Translations under genes and position numbers: made by a program
Part shown: positions 1 through 8,049 of the stretch, one piece after another
Layout: every line of letters begins with the position of its first letter
Position numbering within the stretch: position 1 is the first letter of the stretch
NCBI GenBank assembly: GCA_023435745.1
Contig: JAEZMD010000014.1
Coordinates: 1-64,000 of the forward strand
From: Bacillota bacterium
GTDB taxonomy: Bacteria > Bacillota > Clostridia > Acetivibrionales > DTU013
Reading direction: 5' to 3'
Length of the DNA stretch: 64,000 bases
The notes under the pieces: generated by a model
What the model saw: only the letters and a program-made list of their open reading frames with translations
The model's database searches: none
What the model was told of the DNA's origin: nothing

Positions 1-126
1 GACATTCATCCCGAAGAACTTGTAACACACCGTTTTACACTTGACAACATATCGGAAGCATACCGACTGATGGCAGAAGGAAAATGCGGTAAGGTAGCAG
101 TTGTATTTGACGAGGAGATCAAGTGA
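1..126 (+). CDS. Zinc-type alcohol/polyol dehydrogenase, C-terminal fragment
   Basis: Only the last 41 codons are inside the window; the gene runs in from the left edge and ends at TGA 124-126. The visible tail contains THRFTLDNISEAYRLM followed by a KVAVVF strand, the usual C-terminus of medium-chain (MDR) zinc alcohol or sorbitol dehydrogenases, in which a substrate-side helix is followed by a final beta strand. The catalytic and NAD-binding domains are not visible, so the substrate cannot be named. The next two intact genes are also oxidoreductases, which suggests a sugar or polyol catabolic cluster. The family call is fairly secure, the specificity unknown. Confidence 0.7.
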   Translation, partial: DIHPEELVTHRFTLDNISEAYRLMAEGKCGKVAVVFDEEIK

Positions 127-196
127 AATAAGGTATTATTGCAAATGTAAGTAATATATGATGATTTTATACAATGATGATACGAGGAGATATAAT

Positions 197-2509
197 ATGG
201 AAACAAAATGCTATGACTTTGATTTTGTGGTTGTTGGAGCAGGGTTAAGCGGCATGGCTGCCGCTGTGCAGGCCGCGCATAATGGACTGAAAGTAGCACT
301 TATTAATGACAGACCATGCCTTGGCGGAAATGCCAGCAAAGAAATACAAACGCCGCCTATCGGCGCACATTCCATGGGGAGTAATTATGCTTACCATAGA
401 GAAACAGGCCTGCTGGAAGAACTTTTGCTCGAAAACCTTAACAATAACCCGCAGGGTAATATAGAGCTGTGGGGCATGAATCTGGAAAGCTTTATTTATC
501 GTGAAAAAAACATAACAGTCTTTTTGAATACTATTATAAACAGAGTATATATGTCAGAAGATGGGAAAAGTATTGAGGCTGTGGGCGGTTATAATATGGA
601 AGATGAGGTTTTTGTAAAATTTTCGGCGTCGCTTTTCAGTGACTGCAGCGGAAACGGAACCGTCGGTTATCTTTCTGGCGCCCCGTTTATGCGTGGCTGT
701 GAAGAACAGGAGACTTTTGGCGAGCCTCTTGCCAAAAAGTTTAATGATGAAATGTCGGGTGAATATGGACTTAAACGGGAAATGGGATGCAGCCTGCGTT
801 TTCGTGCAAAGAATACAGGCCGCGAAACCGTGTTTAAAAAGCCGGACTGGGTAAAATATAATTTTACAGATGAAGACTTAAAAAATAGATCCATTGAAAC
901 ATTGTTCATGGCATCTAAGGGCGGCTTTTGGTGGCTTGAATGGGGCGGCTTTATGGACACCGTTAAAGAGGCCTCCGTTATCAGAAGAGAAGTAACCGAA
1001 ATTGTTTACGGCGTTTGGGATTATCTAAAAAACCGTTCGAAAATACGTGATGAGATAAAAACATACGAACTTGACTGGGTTGGCACTGTTTTAGGACGGC
1101 GCGAAAATAGAAGATTTTGCGGAGATTATATCTTGGCGCAGACAGATATGGATAATGTTGTAGACTATGAAGACAATGTGGCTTATGGCGGCTGGGGTTA
1201 TGATGATCATGCGCCTAAGGGCTTTTTTGATAGTGATATTGCAAGTCTCTTCTATCTGCATATAGCGCCTTACAATATTCCTCTAAGGTGCCTTTATTCT
1301 AAGACAGTGGAAAATCTCTTCTTTGCCGGGAGAAATATCAGTGTGTCCCATGTAGCGCTGAGCAGCACACGTGTTATGTGTACATGCTTCCAACTTGGCG
1401 AAGCTGTTGGCGCGGCAGCTGTTGTATGCAGCAAAAACGGAATTTTACCAAGACAGGCAGCGGGCAAACCATATATTGAAAAGGTGCAGAAGATTCTTAC
1501 AAAATCTGACCATACCATACTGGGAGTGCACTTCAGCGATGAGAAAAATATTGCGCCCCATGCCGCTGTAACGGTATCTTCAGAGCTTAAAAGTCCGGTT
1601 GTACCGGGCATAACAGAATGGCACCGGCTTGACTGTATACGCTGTGTGCAGTTCCCGGTTGTTACACAGAATCTAGAATCACTTACAATTATTTTAAATG
1701 TTGATGAAGATACTGAACTGTCGTATAAACTCTATAGTGGATATCGGGATCACAGACGTATCAGTAATATGCCTCATGAGGTTATATATCAGAATACTGT
1801 ACAACTGAAAAAGGGAGAACATCAGAGTGTGACGCTTCCTGTATCCCTTGCAATAGAGAAAACCGGATGGTTTTTCCTTGCACTTGATGTAAACAACAGC
1901 GTATCTATAGCATTTGGTGATTATGCTTCCGTTGGTCTTAAATCGCTGACCGCTGAAATTTTTGATTCAATGGGTGAGGACTTTGCCACGTTCCTTGCTA
2001 ATAATGAATGGACCTGTATTACAGATATCCTTCGTGAACCGTCCTACTGCGTTGAGATATCTCCTGCCCAGTCCGTATATTCCGCCAAGAACCTTATAAG
2101 CGGAGTAGACCGTCCTACAGTGCTTCCAAATTTGTGGATATCAGAGGAAACAGATTTTTCAATACCAGAATTTATAGAGCTTGAGTGGGAAAAACCGCAG
2201 CATATATCCGAGATACAAATTGTTTTTGATTCTGGCCTTTCCGGACTTCTTTCTTCGTTCAGTGCAGATGGAAATTGCAAAATAGGCGGCTATGAGGGCA
2301 ACAGAATACCGTCGATTATTAAAAAATATAGGGTTTTAGCCCAAAAAGCCGAAGGGGAATGGCAGTGTCTTGCAGAGGTGGAGGATAACTACCACCGGCT
2401 TTGCTCACATCCTGCATACTGCGATGGAGTAAAGAAAGTGAGAATAGAGCTGTGCGCTTCAAACGGAACCAACCGTGCACAGGTATATGCTGTAAGAGTA
2501 TTGAAATAA
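197..2509 (+). CDS. FAD-dependent oxidoreductase with C-terminal beta-sandwich domain
   Basis: The protein has 770 residues if translation starts at ATG 197, chosen because GAGGAGA lies 6 bases upstream; an in-frame ATG at 158 has no such site. Near the N-terminus VVVGAGLSGMAAAVQAA is a classic dinucleotide-binding Rossmann motif, followed by GGNASKE, typical of the FAD_oxidored family (large flavoproteins often found in polysaccharide or sugar-acid clusters). A second FAD-contact region, NLFFAGRNIS, lies around residue 385. The last 170 or so residues look like a discoidin-like beta-sandwich and may bind carbohydrate, which is inference. No signal peptide is visible, so it is probably cytoplasmic. 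The substrate is unknown. Its neighbours are an alcohol dehydrogenase and an SDR dehydrogenase. Confidence 0.8.
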   Translation: METKCYDFDFVVVGAGLSGMAAAVQAAHNGLKVALINDRPCLGGNASKEIQTPPIGAHSMGSNYAYHRETGLLEELLLENLNNNPQGNIELWGMNLESFIYREKNITVFLNTIINRVYMSEDGKSIEAVGGYNMEDEVFVKFSASLFSDCSGNGTVGYLSGAPFMRGCEEQETFGEPLAKKFNDEMSGEYGLKREMGCSLRFRAKNTGRETVFKKPDWVKYNFTDEDLKNRSIETLFMASKGGFWWLEWGGFMDTVKEASVIRREVTEIVYGVWDYLKNRSKIRDEIKTYELDWVGTVLGRRENRRFCGDYILAQTDMDNVVDYEDNVAYGGWGYDDHAPKGFFDSDIASLFYLHIAPYNIPLRCLYSKTVENLFFAGRNISVSHVALSSTRVMCTCFQLGEAVGAAAVVCSKNGILPRQAAGKPYIEKVQKILTKSDHTILGVHFSDEKNIAPHAAVTVSSELKSPVVPGITEWHRLDCIRCVQFPVVTQNLESLTIILNVDEDTELSYKLYSGYRDHRRISNMPHEVIYQNTVQLKKGEHQSVTLPVSLAIEKTGWFFLALDVNNSVSIAFGDYASVGLKSLTAEIFDSMGEDFATFLANNEWTCITDILREPSYCVEISPAQSVYSAKNLISGVDRPTVLPNLWISEETDFSIPEFIELEWEKPQHISEIQIVFDSGLSGLLSSFSADGNCKIGGYEGNRIPSIIKKYRVLAQKAEGEWQCLAEVEDNYHRLCSHPAYCDGVKKVRIELCASNGTNRAQVYAVRVLK

Positions 2510-2715
2510 TGAAAAGACGGTTTTCCTCAGGCTGTTTATTCGAAGACTACCGATTACTTTGTTAACGATCGTCAGTGTGTGGCTGTCAGAATCGTTGTAT
2601 ACAGTAGGCGTTCAAAAAATCGTAAACATTGCTTTATATGCCTTTACTGTTTCTGCGACGTATTTTTGTCAGAGATAACGTAAATTCAAGATAATTTGAG
2701 GAAGGTGCTTTTAAA

Positions 2716-3480
2716 ATGTATTTAGAGGAAATGTTTGGTTTAAGTGGCAAGACGGCAATTGTGACCGGTGGTAGCCGCGGCATTGGGCAAACTGTGGCCG
2801 TCGGTCTGGCAAAAGCCGGCGCAGATATCGCTATTTTTTCCCGCAGCGGTGCTGACGAAACGGCGAAGCTGATTGAGGAGACCGGCAGAAAAGCGAAGAG
2901 TTATTTGGTGGATGTGACAAAAGAAAACGATGTTGATGCCGGTCTGGAAAAAGTACTGACTGATTTTGACTCTATCGACGTGCTATTCAACAATGCAGGC
3001 ATCTGTATCCACAAGGCAACGTTTGATGCCTCTGTAGCTGAGTGGTCAGAAGTGGTGAATGTCAATCTCACAGGCGAATTCATCATGTGCCGGGCGGTGG
3101 GTAAGATTATGGCTCAGCGCAGCATTAAGGGCAGCATCATCAATATGGCTTCCATATCCGGCAGCATTGTAAATATCCCACAGTGGCAAGCCTCCTACAA
3201 TGCTTCCAAAGCTGCTGTCATTCACATGACGCGTTCTCTGGCTACGGAATGGAGCAATCTTGGTATCCGCGTGAATAGCCTGAGTCCCGGATATATTGCC
3301 ACCCCGATGGCCGTGGATACACCGCAGGAGTTGAAAGATGCATGGATACCTCTGATTCCCGCACGCCGTATGGGCAAGCCTGATGAGCTGGTGGGTGCGG
3401 TTATCTATTTGGCCAGCGACTGCTCTACTTACACAAACGGCTGTGATCTGATTGTTGATGGTGCTTATACCTGTGTGTAA
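2716..3480 (+). CDS. Short-chain dehydrogenase/reductase (SDR)
   Basis: This 254-residue protein has the full classical SDR set: cofactor motif TGGSRGIG at 17-24, NNAG at 92-95, a catalytic serine in the SISGS stretch near 146-150, and Tyr161 with Lys165 in YNASK. Family members oxidise or reduce an alcohol/ketone with NAD(P)(H). The stretch VNIPQWQASYNASKAA resembles polyol or sorbose reductases and gluconate dehydrogenases, but specificity cannot be settled from sequence. The start at 2716 has GAGGAAGGTG about 8 bases upstream; Met6 is a possible alternative. The 206 bases before it hold only a 55-codon hydrophobic open stretch (2511-2678) without a start codon, possibly a gene remnant. Confidence 0.88.
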   Translation: MYLEEMFGLSGKTAIVTGGSRGIGQTVAVGLAKAGADIAIFSRSGADETAKLIEETGRKAKSYLVDVTKENDVDAGLEKVLTDFDSIDVLFNNAGICIHKATFDASVAEWSEVVNVNLTGEFIMCRAVGKIMAQRSIKGSIINMASISGSIVNIPQWQASYNASKAAVIHMTRSLATEWSNLGIRVNSLSPGYIATPMAVDTPQELKDAWIPLIPARRMGKPDELVGAVIYLASDCSTYTNGCDLIVDGAYTCV

Positions 3481-3545
3481 ACGAAGCGAGAGCTTGACAT
3501 CTATATCATATTTCAGGTAGTAAAGTCATAAGGGAGGTGAGAGGA

Positions 3546-3656
3546 ATGAAGTGGACAAAATCCGTACATGTCGAAAATGGTTTTGATATTGTAAGGGAGA
3601 AGTCTGTCCTTTTTTCAACCTGTTTTTTTACCTCTCACCGGAATTGTATAAACTGA
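3546..3656 (+). CDS. Possible small ORF, 36 codons, unknown
   Basis: A 36-codon frame begins at ATG 3546, just after an excellent ribosome binding site (AAGGGAGGTGAG, 3530-3541), and ends 25 bases before a rho-independent terminator. TTGACA at 3494 could be a -35 element, but the matching -10 is weak. The peptide is not recognised; it has two cysteines and no clear membrane helix. It may be a small expressed peptide or the stub of a decayed gene, because the DNA downstream is clearly degenerate. The good ribosome site and following terminator are the only positive evidence. Confidence 0.3.
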   Translation: MKWTKSVHVENGFDIVREKSVLFSTCFFTSHRNCIN

Positions 3657-3680
3657 CGGTTTAATGTGCTTGTATTAAAC

Positions 3681-3716
3681 TCCCCGATGGCTGAAAAGCT
3701 GGCGGGGGTTTTTTTA
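3681..3716 (+). terminator. Rho-independent terminator
   Basis: CCCCG and CGGGG, 14 bases apart, can form a GC-rich stem with an inner CT/AG pair, followed directly by a run of seven T residues. It would end transcription coming from the SDR gene or the small frame before it. Confidence 0.7.
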
Positions 3717-3990
3717 GTATGACGGGCATGCCGTCAATCTGTGGTGAAAGTCAACAACAGACTCGTGGAATACTATTTGAATTGAACTTGGGATTTCTTA
3801 TCTGTTTTCCAGTGTCGCATTTTACGCAACGGTATAGGCTGAAGAGATTTCTACCTACGTTTTTGATCAACTTACAGGTGAACTTGGCAAATGTCCTCTG
3901 TCCGGAATGGCGCCCGGCATACAAACCATATTGGTGATTATACTCGCAGCCGGGCTGCTTGGATGGTTTCCAAGGCAGAGTACCGGAGCG

Positions 3991-4575
3991 GGAAAAAATA
4001 TTCTGAAAAATCTGATAAACCCTGATAAAAAGGTTATAAAAGCGCTGGACAATATTTCTTTTCAGGTAAACAAAGGAGAATTAGTGGCATATGCAAGTCC
4101 AAATGGCGCAGATTAAAGTACCACAATGAAGCTCTTATGTGGTATGCTTGTACCAGGAGCGGGGAGGATAGAGGTTCTTGGCCTGTCCCCTCAAAAGTAG
4201 CGGATAGTGCTGATGAAACGAGAAGGTGTTTTGTTTGGCAACTGCTCGGAGCTTTGTTCGGACCATCCGGTTACCTCCAGCTTTGAATAGAAACGCTTTG
4301 TGAGGGACATTCCGGCTGATGAGTTTAAAAAAACGTGAGATCAGGTCGTTGAGTTACTGGACATTGGCCCATTTTATCAATACCTTTGCAAGGGAGCTGA
4401 GCCTTGGATAGAGAATGCGTGCTGATCTTGCCATGATGCTCCTCCATCGACCCGAATTGATCCTGCTGGATGAACCGACACTTGGGCTGCCGTCCTTGCA
4501 AAGCGGCAGATGATCAGCTTTTTGAAGAAAGGCTCCGATCGAAAAGATTATCGCCGAACCATACAGCAACTGGAA
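3991..4575 (+). pseudogene. ABC transporter ATP-binding protein, degraded
   Basis: Conceptual translation gives a recognisable ABC-2-type exporter ATPase broken by many lesions. ISFQVNKGELVAY is the strand before Walker A. The Walker A stretch reads SPNGAD-stop-STT, so the P-loop Gly-Lys is lost. Further in-frame stops (TAG and TGA) interrupt the region up to LLDIGPFYQY. After a frameshift near 4380 the frame reads FARELSLG-stop-RMRADLA, then LILLDEPTLGL (Walker B), and a second shift leads into VLAKRQMISFLK. The signature motif and Walker B are therefore still readable. Several stops look like single transitions of Gln, Trp or Arg codons. Any partner permease may survive only as the hydrophobic remnant at 3900-3960. 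It is not functional. Confidence 0.85.
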
Positions 4576-4587
4576 GGAACGATAGAC

Positions 4588-6051
4588 GTGATAAAGATAA
4601 TAAAAGTTTTAATAATGATAGCAGCGCTGACTGCGCTGACAATTGTTTTACTGCTGTTTTCTGCATGCGGAAAAGTCGGGCAGGATAAAGATCATGGTGT
4701 CGGGATGGCTGGACAAGGTACTGCTGAAGGTTCGCAGATATCACAGACATCACAGACATCACAGATATCACAGATATCACAATCATCAAAAACAGCTCCT
4801 GGCGGTTCTATTGACGAAAGCCTGAACGGATCGCCGGGTCATCCGTCAGATGGTTCCACAGCAGAAAAGACAGCAGAACCGGAAAAAAGCCCGACACAGC
4901 CAGAAAATTGGGAGTATGGTGAGGATGCTGAAAATGATGAGGTTGCTGTTGCGGATTTGATCGGCGAAATGAGTCTGGACGAAAAAATCGGACAGTTGTT
5001 TATCATAGGGTTTGAGGGGACAGTTCTGGACAATGCGCTGAAGGAATTAATCCTGCAAAAGCACATTGGCGGGGTAATCCTGTTTAAGCGCAACATAAAG
5101 GATGCAGAACAATTGATTGCTTTGAATAATTCTATTAAAGAGATCAACTCAAATAACAAGACGCCTCTGTTTGTTTCGGTTGATGAGGAGGGCGGCAGGG
5201 TCAGCAGGATGCCTGATCAGGTAAAAAAGCTGCCATCAGGTAAAACAATTGGAGAAATAAACAGCAGCAGTCTGTCCTACGAGGTTGGAAGCCTGCTTGC
5301 ACTAAAAACGAAAGCTTTCGGATTTAATATGGATTTTGCGCCGGTGCTGGATATCTGGAGCAATCCACAAAATACAGTAATCGGAGACAGAGCTTTCGGA
5401 ACTACTCCCGAAGCCGTTTTGGAAAATGGAATACCGTTAATGAACGGTATCAGGGACGGCGGTGTGATCCCCGTTGTTAAACACTTTCCAGGTCATGGGG
5501 ACACCATTGTTGACTCTCATTTCGGACTGCCAGCAGTCGACTATGATGTGGAACGGTTGGAAAGCTTTGAATGGGTTCCATTTCAATCTGCAATTGAAAA
5601 CCAGGCCGATGTTGTAATGATCGCCCATATTCTGATGACCAAAATCGATCCGGTAAATCCCGCATCACTGTCAAAAATACTAATTACTGAAGTCCTGCGG
5701 GATCGAATGGGCTTCGATGGCGTGGTAATTACCGACGACATGACCATGGACGCAATCGAAGAAAACTACAGTACCGGTGAAGCCGCTGTAAAATCGGTGC
5801 TTGCAGGCAGTGATATCCTTCTGGTGTGTCATGGACATGAAAAACAACTGGAGGTAATTAAGACCGTAAAAGCTGCGGTGAGCGATGGATTGATATCCGA
5901 AGAACGGCTTGATGAAAGCGTTTACAGGATATTGAAGCTGAAGCAGAAATATCGTTTGACCGATAAGCCCACGACCATGATTGATGTGGAAGACATAAAC
6001 AAAAGGCTGGAAGACCTCGATAAAAAATTTGAAGCACATCCGGCCAAATGA
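4588..6051 (+). CDS. Secreted beta-N-acetylhexosaminidase (glycoside hydrolase family 3, NagZ-like)
   Basis: A GH3 enzyme that most likely removes terminal N-acetylglucosamine from muropeptides or chitin fragments outside the membrane. Start GTG 4588 is preferred: GGAAGGA lies 9 bases upstream and it yields a signal segment ending in FSAC, a plausible lipoprotein box. An earlier in-frame ATG (4510) lies inside the ABC pseudogene and is rejected. A Ser/Gln/Thr/Ile-rich linker (about residues 49-110) precedes the catalytic domain. Diagnostic motifs are KHFPGHGD followed by DSH near residues 297-311 (the Asp-His acid/base dyad of NagZ enzymes) and VITDDMTMDA near 380 carrying the nucleophile Asp. 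The protein has 487 residues. Confidence 0.87.
   Translation: MIKIIKVLIMIAALTALTIVLLLFSACGKVGQDKDHGVGMAGQGTAEGSQISQTSQTSQISQISQSSKTAPGGSIDESLNGSPGHPSDGSTAEKTAEPEKSPTQPENWEYGEDAENDEVAVADLIGEMSLDEKIGQLFIIGFEGTVLDNALKELILQKHIGGVILFKRNIKDAEQLIALNNSIKEINSNNKTPLFVSVDEEGGRVSRMPDQVKKLPSGKTIGEINSSSLSYEVGSLLALKTKAFGFNMDFAPVLDIWSNPQNTVIGDRAFGTTPEAVLENGIPLMNGIRDGGVIPVVKHFPGHGDTIVDSHFGLPAVDYDVERLESFEWVPFQSAIENQADVVMIAHILMTKIDPVNPASLSKILITEVLRDRMGFDGVVITDDMTMDAIEENYSTGEAAVKSVLAGSDILLVCHGHEKQLEVIKTVKAAVSDGLISEERLDESVYRILKLKQKYRLTDKPTTMIDVEDINKRLEDLDKKFEAHPAK
4732..4785 (+). repeat. Nine-base tandem repeat in the hexosaminidase linker
   Basis: Six near-identical 9-base units (TCACAGACA or TCACAGATA) stand in tandem and encode repeats of Ser-Gln-Thr/Ile in the linker after the lipoprotein signal. 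The unit is in frame, so copy-number changes would alter linker length without a frameshift. Confidence 0.85.
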
Positions 6052-6141
6052 TATAATATCTGCAAGTTGCATTTACTACATGATTTTTGTGGAATGATAA
6101 AGTAACCACATAGCTATTTGAGATGGAGGAAAAAGGAACCA

Positions 6142-7551
6142 TTGGACACCAGGGAAAATATTTTGGCTTGCGAAGATGAAATGACAAGGCAGGAAGCCTT
6201 CATGCACTTGATTCGGGAACAGAATCCAGATGCAGATAAAAAGTACAATATCAGTACGTTTGGCTGTCAGATGAATGAAAATGATTCGGAAAAGCTTGCC
6301 GGAATGCTCGAAACCATGGGTTACAAGCAGGTTGACAACCCCGGGGAAGCCGACCTGATCCTTTACAATACCTGTTGCGTCAGGGAAAACGCCGAGCTGA
6401 AGGTTTACGGACACCTGGGTTCACTGAAGAAGCTGAAAAGCAGCAAGCCCGGCCTGATCATAGCGGTCTGCGGCTGTATGATGCAGCAAAAGGAAGTCGT
6501 GGAGGTCATTCAGAAAAAGTACAGGCATGTGGATCTGATATTTGGAACACACAATCTTCACAGATTCCCCGAACTGCTGTATCAGGCATACAACTCGGAC
6601 AAGCCCGTAACTAATGTTGATAATTCTGAGGGTATAATTGCGGAGGGAATGCCGATCAAACGGGAGCATCCTGTTAAGGCATGGCTGACAATCATGTACG
6701 GCTGCAACAATTTCTGCTCCTATTGCATTGTACCATATGTCAGGGGGCGTGAGAGAAGCAGAAAGCTTTCTGATATTGTCGATGAGGCAAGGATGCTGGG
6801 ACATCAGGGATATAAGGAAATCACGTTGCTGGGTCAGAACGTCAACTCATACGGCCTGGATCTGAAGGACGGAAGCACATTTGCGGTGCTGCTGCGAAGC
6901 CTGGAAGAAGTAAAGGGGATCGAACGGATCCGTTTTATGACCTCTCATCCGAAGGATTTATCCGATGATCTGATCAACGCAATCAAGGAATGCAATAAAG
7001 TCTGCGAGCATGTGCATCTGCCAATACAATCGGGGAGCGACAGAATCCTTGGCGAAATGAACAGGAAGTACACCCGAACTCATTATTTAAATCTGGTGGA
7101 GAAAATCAGGGCGCAAATACCTGATGTATCAATCACTACAGATATTATTGTTGGTTATCCTGGAGAAACCGAGGAAGATTTTTCTCAGACGCTGGATCTT
7201 ATTGAAAGAATCCGCTTCGATTATGTCTATACATTCCTGTATTCAAAGCGTACAGGCACACCCGCTGCAAAAAAACAGGACCAGGTCAGTGAAGAGGTGA
7301 AAAAGAGAAGATTTGATGCGCTTACAGACCTGCAGAATCGCATCAGCAAGGACATAAATGACCGCCTTGCCGGGAGCGGAATGGAAATACTGGTGGAAGG
7401 CCTGAGTAAAAACAGTATAAATATGATGACCGGCCGCACCAGAACGAATAAAATAGTCAACTTCAAGGGCAATACGGATCTGACGGGCAGACTTGTCAAT
7501 GTAAGCATTACTAATTCGGGAACCTGGTCTCTTGACGGCACGCTGAATTGA
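6142..7551 (+). CDS. miaB: tRNA-2-methylthio-N6-dimethylallyladenosine synthase MiaB
   Basis: A radical-SAM methylthiotransferase that adds the 2-methylthio group to i6A37 of tRNAs reading UNN codons. TTG 6142 is chosen as start because TGGAGGA is about 11 bases upstream; an in-frame TTG at 6118 lacks a site. The N-terminal UPF0004 domain has the three auxiliary-cluster cysteines (TFGCQMN Cys42, NTCCVRE Cys78, CGCM Cys112). The radical-SAM motif CNNFCSYC is at 188-195, and the last 70 or so residues form a TRAM domain. Length (469) fits clostridial MiaB with its extended N-terminus. The enzyme MiaA, which makes its substrate, is encoded three genes downstream. Confidence 0.95.
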   Translation: MDTRENILACEDEMTRQEAFMHLIREQNPDADKKYNISTFGCQMNENDSEKLAGMLETMGYKQVDNPGEADLILYNTCCVRENAELKVYGHLGSLKKLKSSKPGLIIAVCGCMMQQKEVVEVIQKKYRHVDLIFGTHNLHRFPELLYQAYNSDKPVTNVDNSEGIIAEGMPIKREHPVKAWLTIMYGCNNFCSYCIVPYVRGRERSRKLSDIVDEARMLGHQGYKEITLLGQNVNSYGLDLKDGSTFAVLLRSLEEVKGIERIRFMTSHPKDLSDDLINAIKECNKVCEHVHLPIQSGSDRILGEMNRKYTRTHYLNLVEKIRAQIPDVSITTDIIVGYPGETEEDFSQTLDLIERIRFDYVYTFLYSKRTGTPAAKKQDQVSEEVKKRRFDALTDLQNRISKDINDRLAGSGMEILVEGLSKNSINMMTGRTRTNKIVNFKGNTDLTGRLVNVSITNSGTWSLDGTLN

Positions 7552-7623
7552 AGTAAAACTTGCGTAATGATAACGGAGCTCGAAGAGAATATTAGTTTAT
7601 AACAAAAAAGGAGCAGATAAACA

Positions 7624-8016
7624 ATGGACGAAGTATTAATAAAAGCACGCGAATTGGGAGAAACACTGAGCGTTTCAAAGGAATATCAAAGATTGAAAAA
7701 TGCAGAGGCTGTTTTGGAGAACGACGACCACGGCATGGCGCTGATGGAGGATCACAGGCTTCTGCAGATAGAGTTGATTAAAGCGACCCGTGAAAGCAGC
7801 GAAGAGGTCCGTATTAATGATATCAGGGATCTGCTGATGACAAAGCAGTCGGATATCGACAGTTATCAGCCTACACACGAATATATAGAAGCCAAAAACG
7901 AATTTGACGCGCTTATGAAGAATGTGAATGACGTAATCACGTTTGCGATCACAGGAGAAGCCTGCACACCTGATAAATGCTCATCCTGCGGCGGGGGCTG
8001 CGGATCGCACGCATAA
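7624..8016 (+). CDS. YlbF/YmcA family protein with cysteine-rich tail
   Basis: A 130-residue, mostly helical protein of the YlbF/YmcA (Com_YlbF) family. In Bacillus, family members form a complex with YaaT that carries Fe-S clusters and affects RNase Y-dependent mRNA maturation and development. The distinctive part here is the C-terminal tail CTPDKCSSCGGGCGSH, four cysteines in 13 residues plus a final His, which could hold a metal or Fe-S cluster (inference). An AAGGAG site lies about 9 bases before the ATG. It sits between miaB and mutS, 33 bases ahead of mutS, so it is probably cotranscribed with them. Its own function is not established. Confidence 0.8.
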   Translation: MDEVLIKARELGETLSVSKEYQRLKNAEAVLENDDHGMALMEDHRLLQIELIKATRESSEEVRINDIRDLLMTKQSDIDSYQPTHEYIEAKNEFDALMKNVNDVITFAITGEACTPDKCSSCGGGCGSHA

Positions 8017-8049
8017 AATTCAAAAAGAGAGACAAGCGAGGTCGGGGGA

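Noticed and set aside
2511..2678. Hydrophobic 55-codon open stretch after the FAD oxidoreductase gene as a gene
   Set aside because: It has no start codon in frame, no ribosome site and no recognisable family; at most it is a remnant.
4510..4587. Upstream extension of the hexosaminidase gene to ATG 4510
   Set aside because: These codons translate to the remnant VLAKRQMISFLKK of the ABC ATPase pseudogene; the lipoprotein signal starts later, after GGAAGGA and GTG 4588.
4732..4785. Possible CRISPR-like array
   Set aside because: Units are 9 bases, contiguous and in coding frame, with no spacers.
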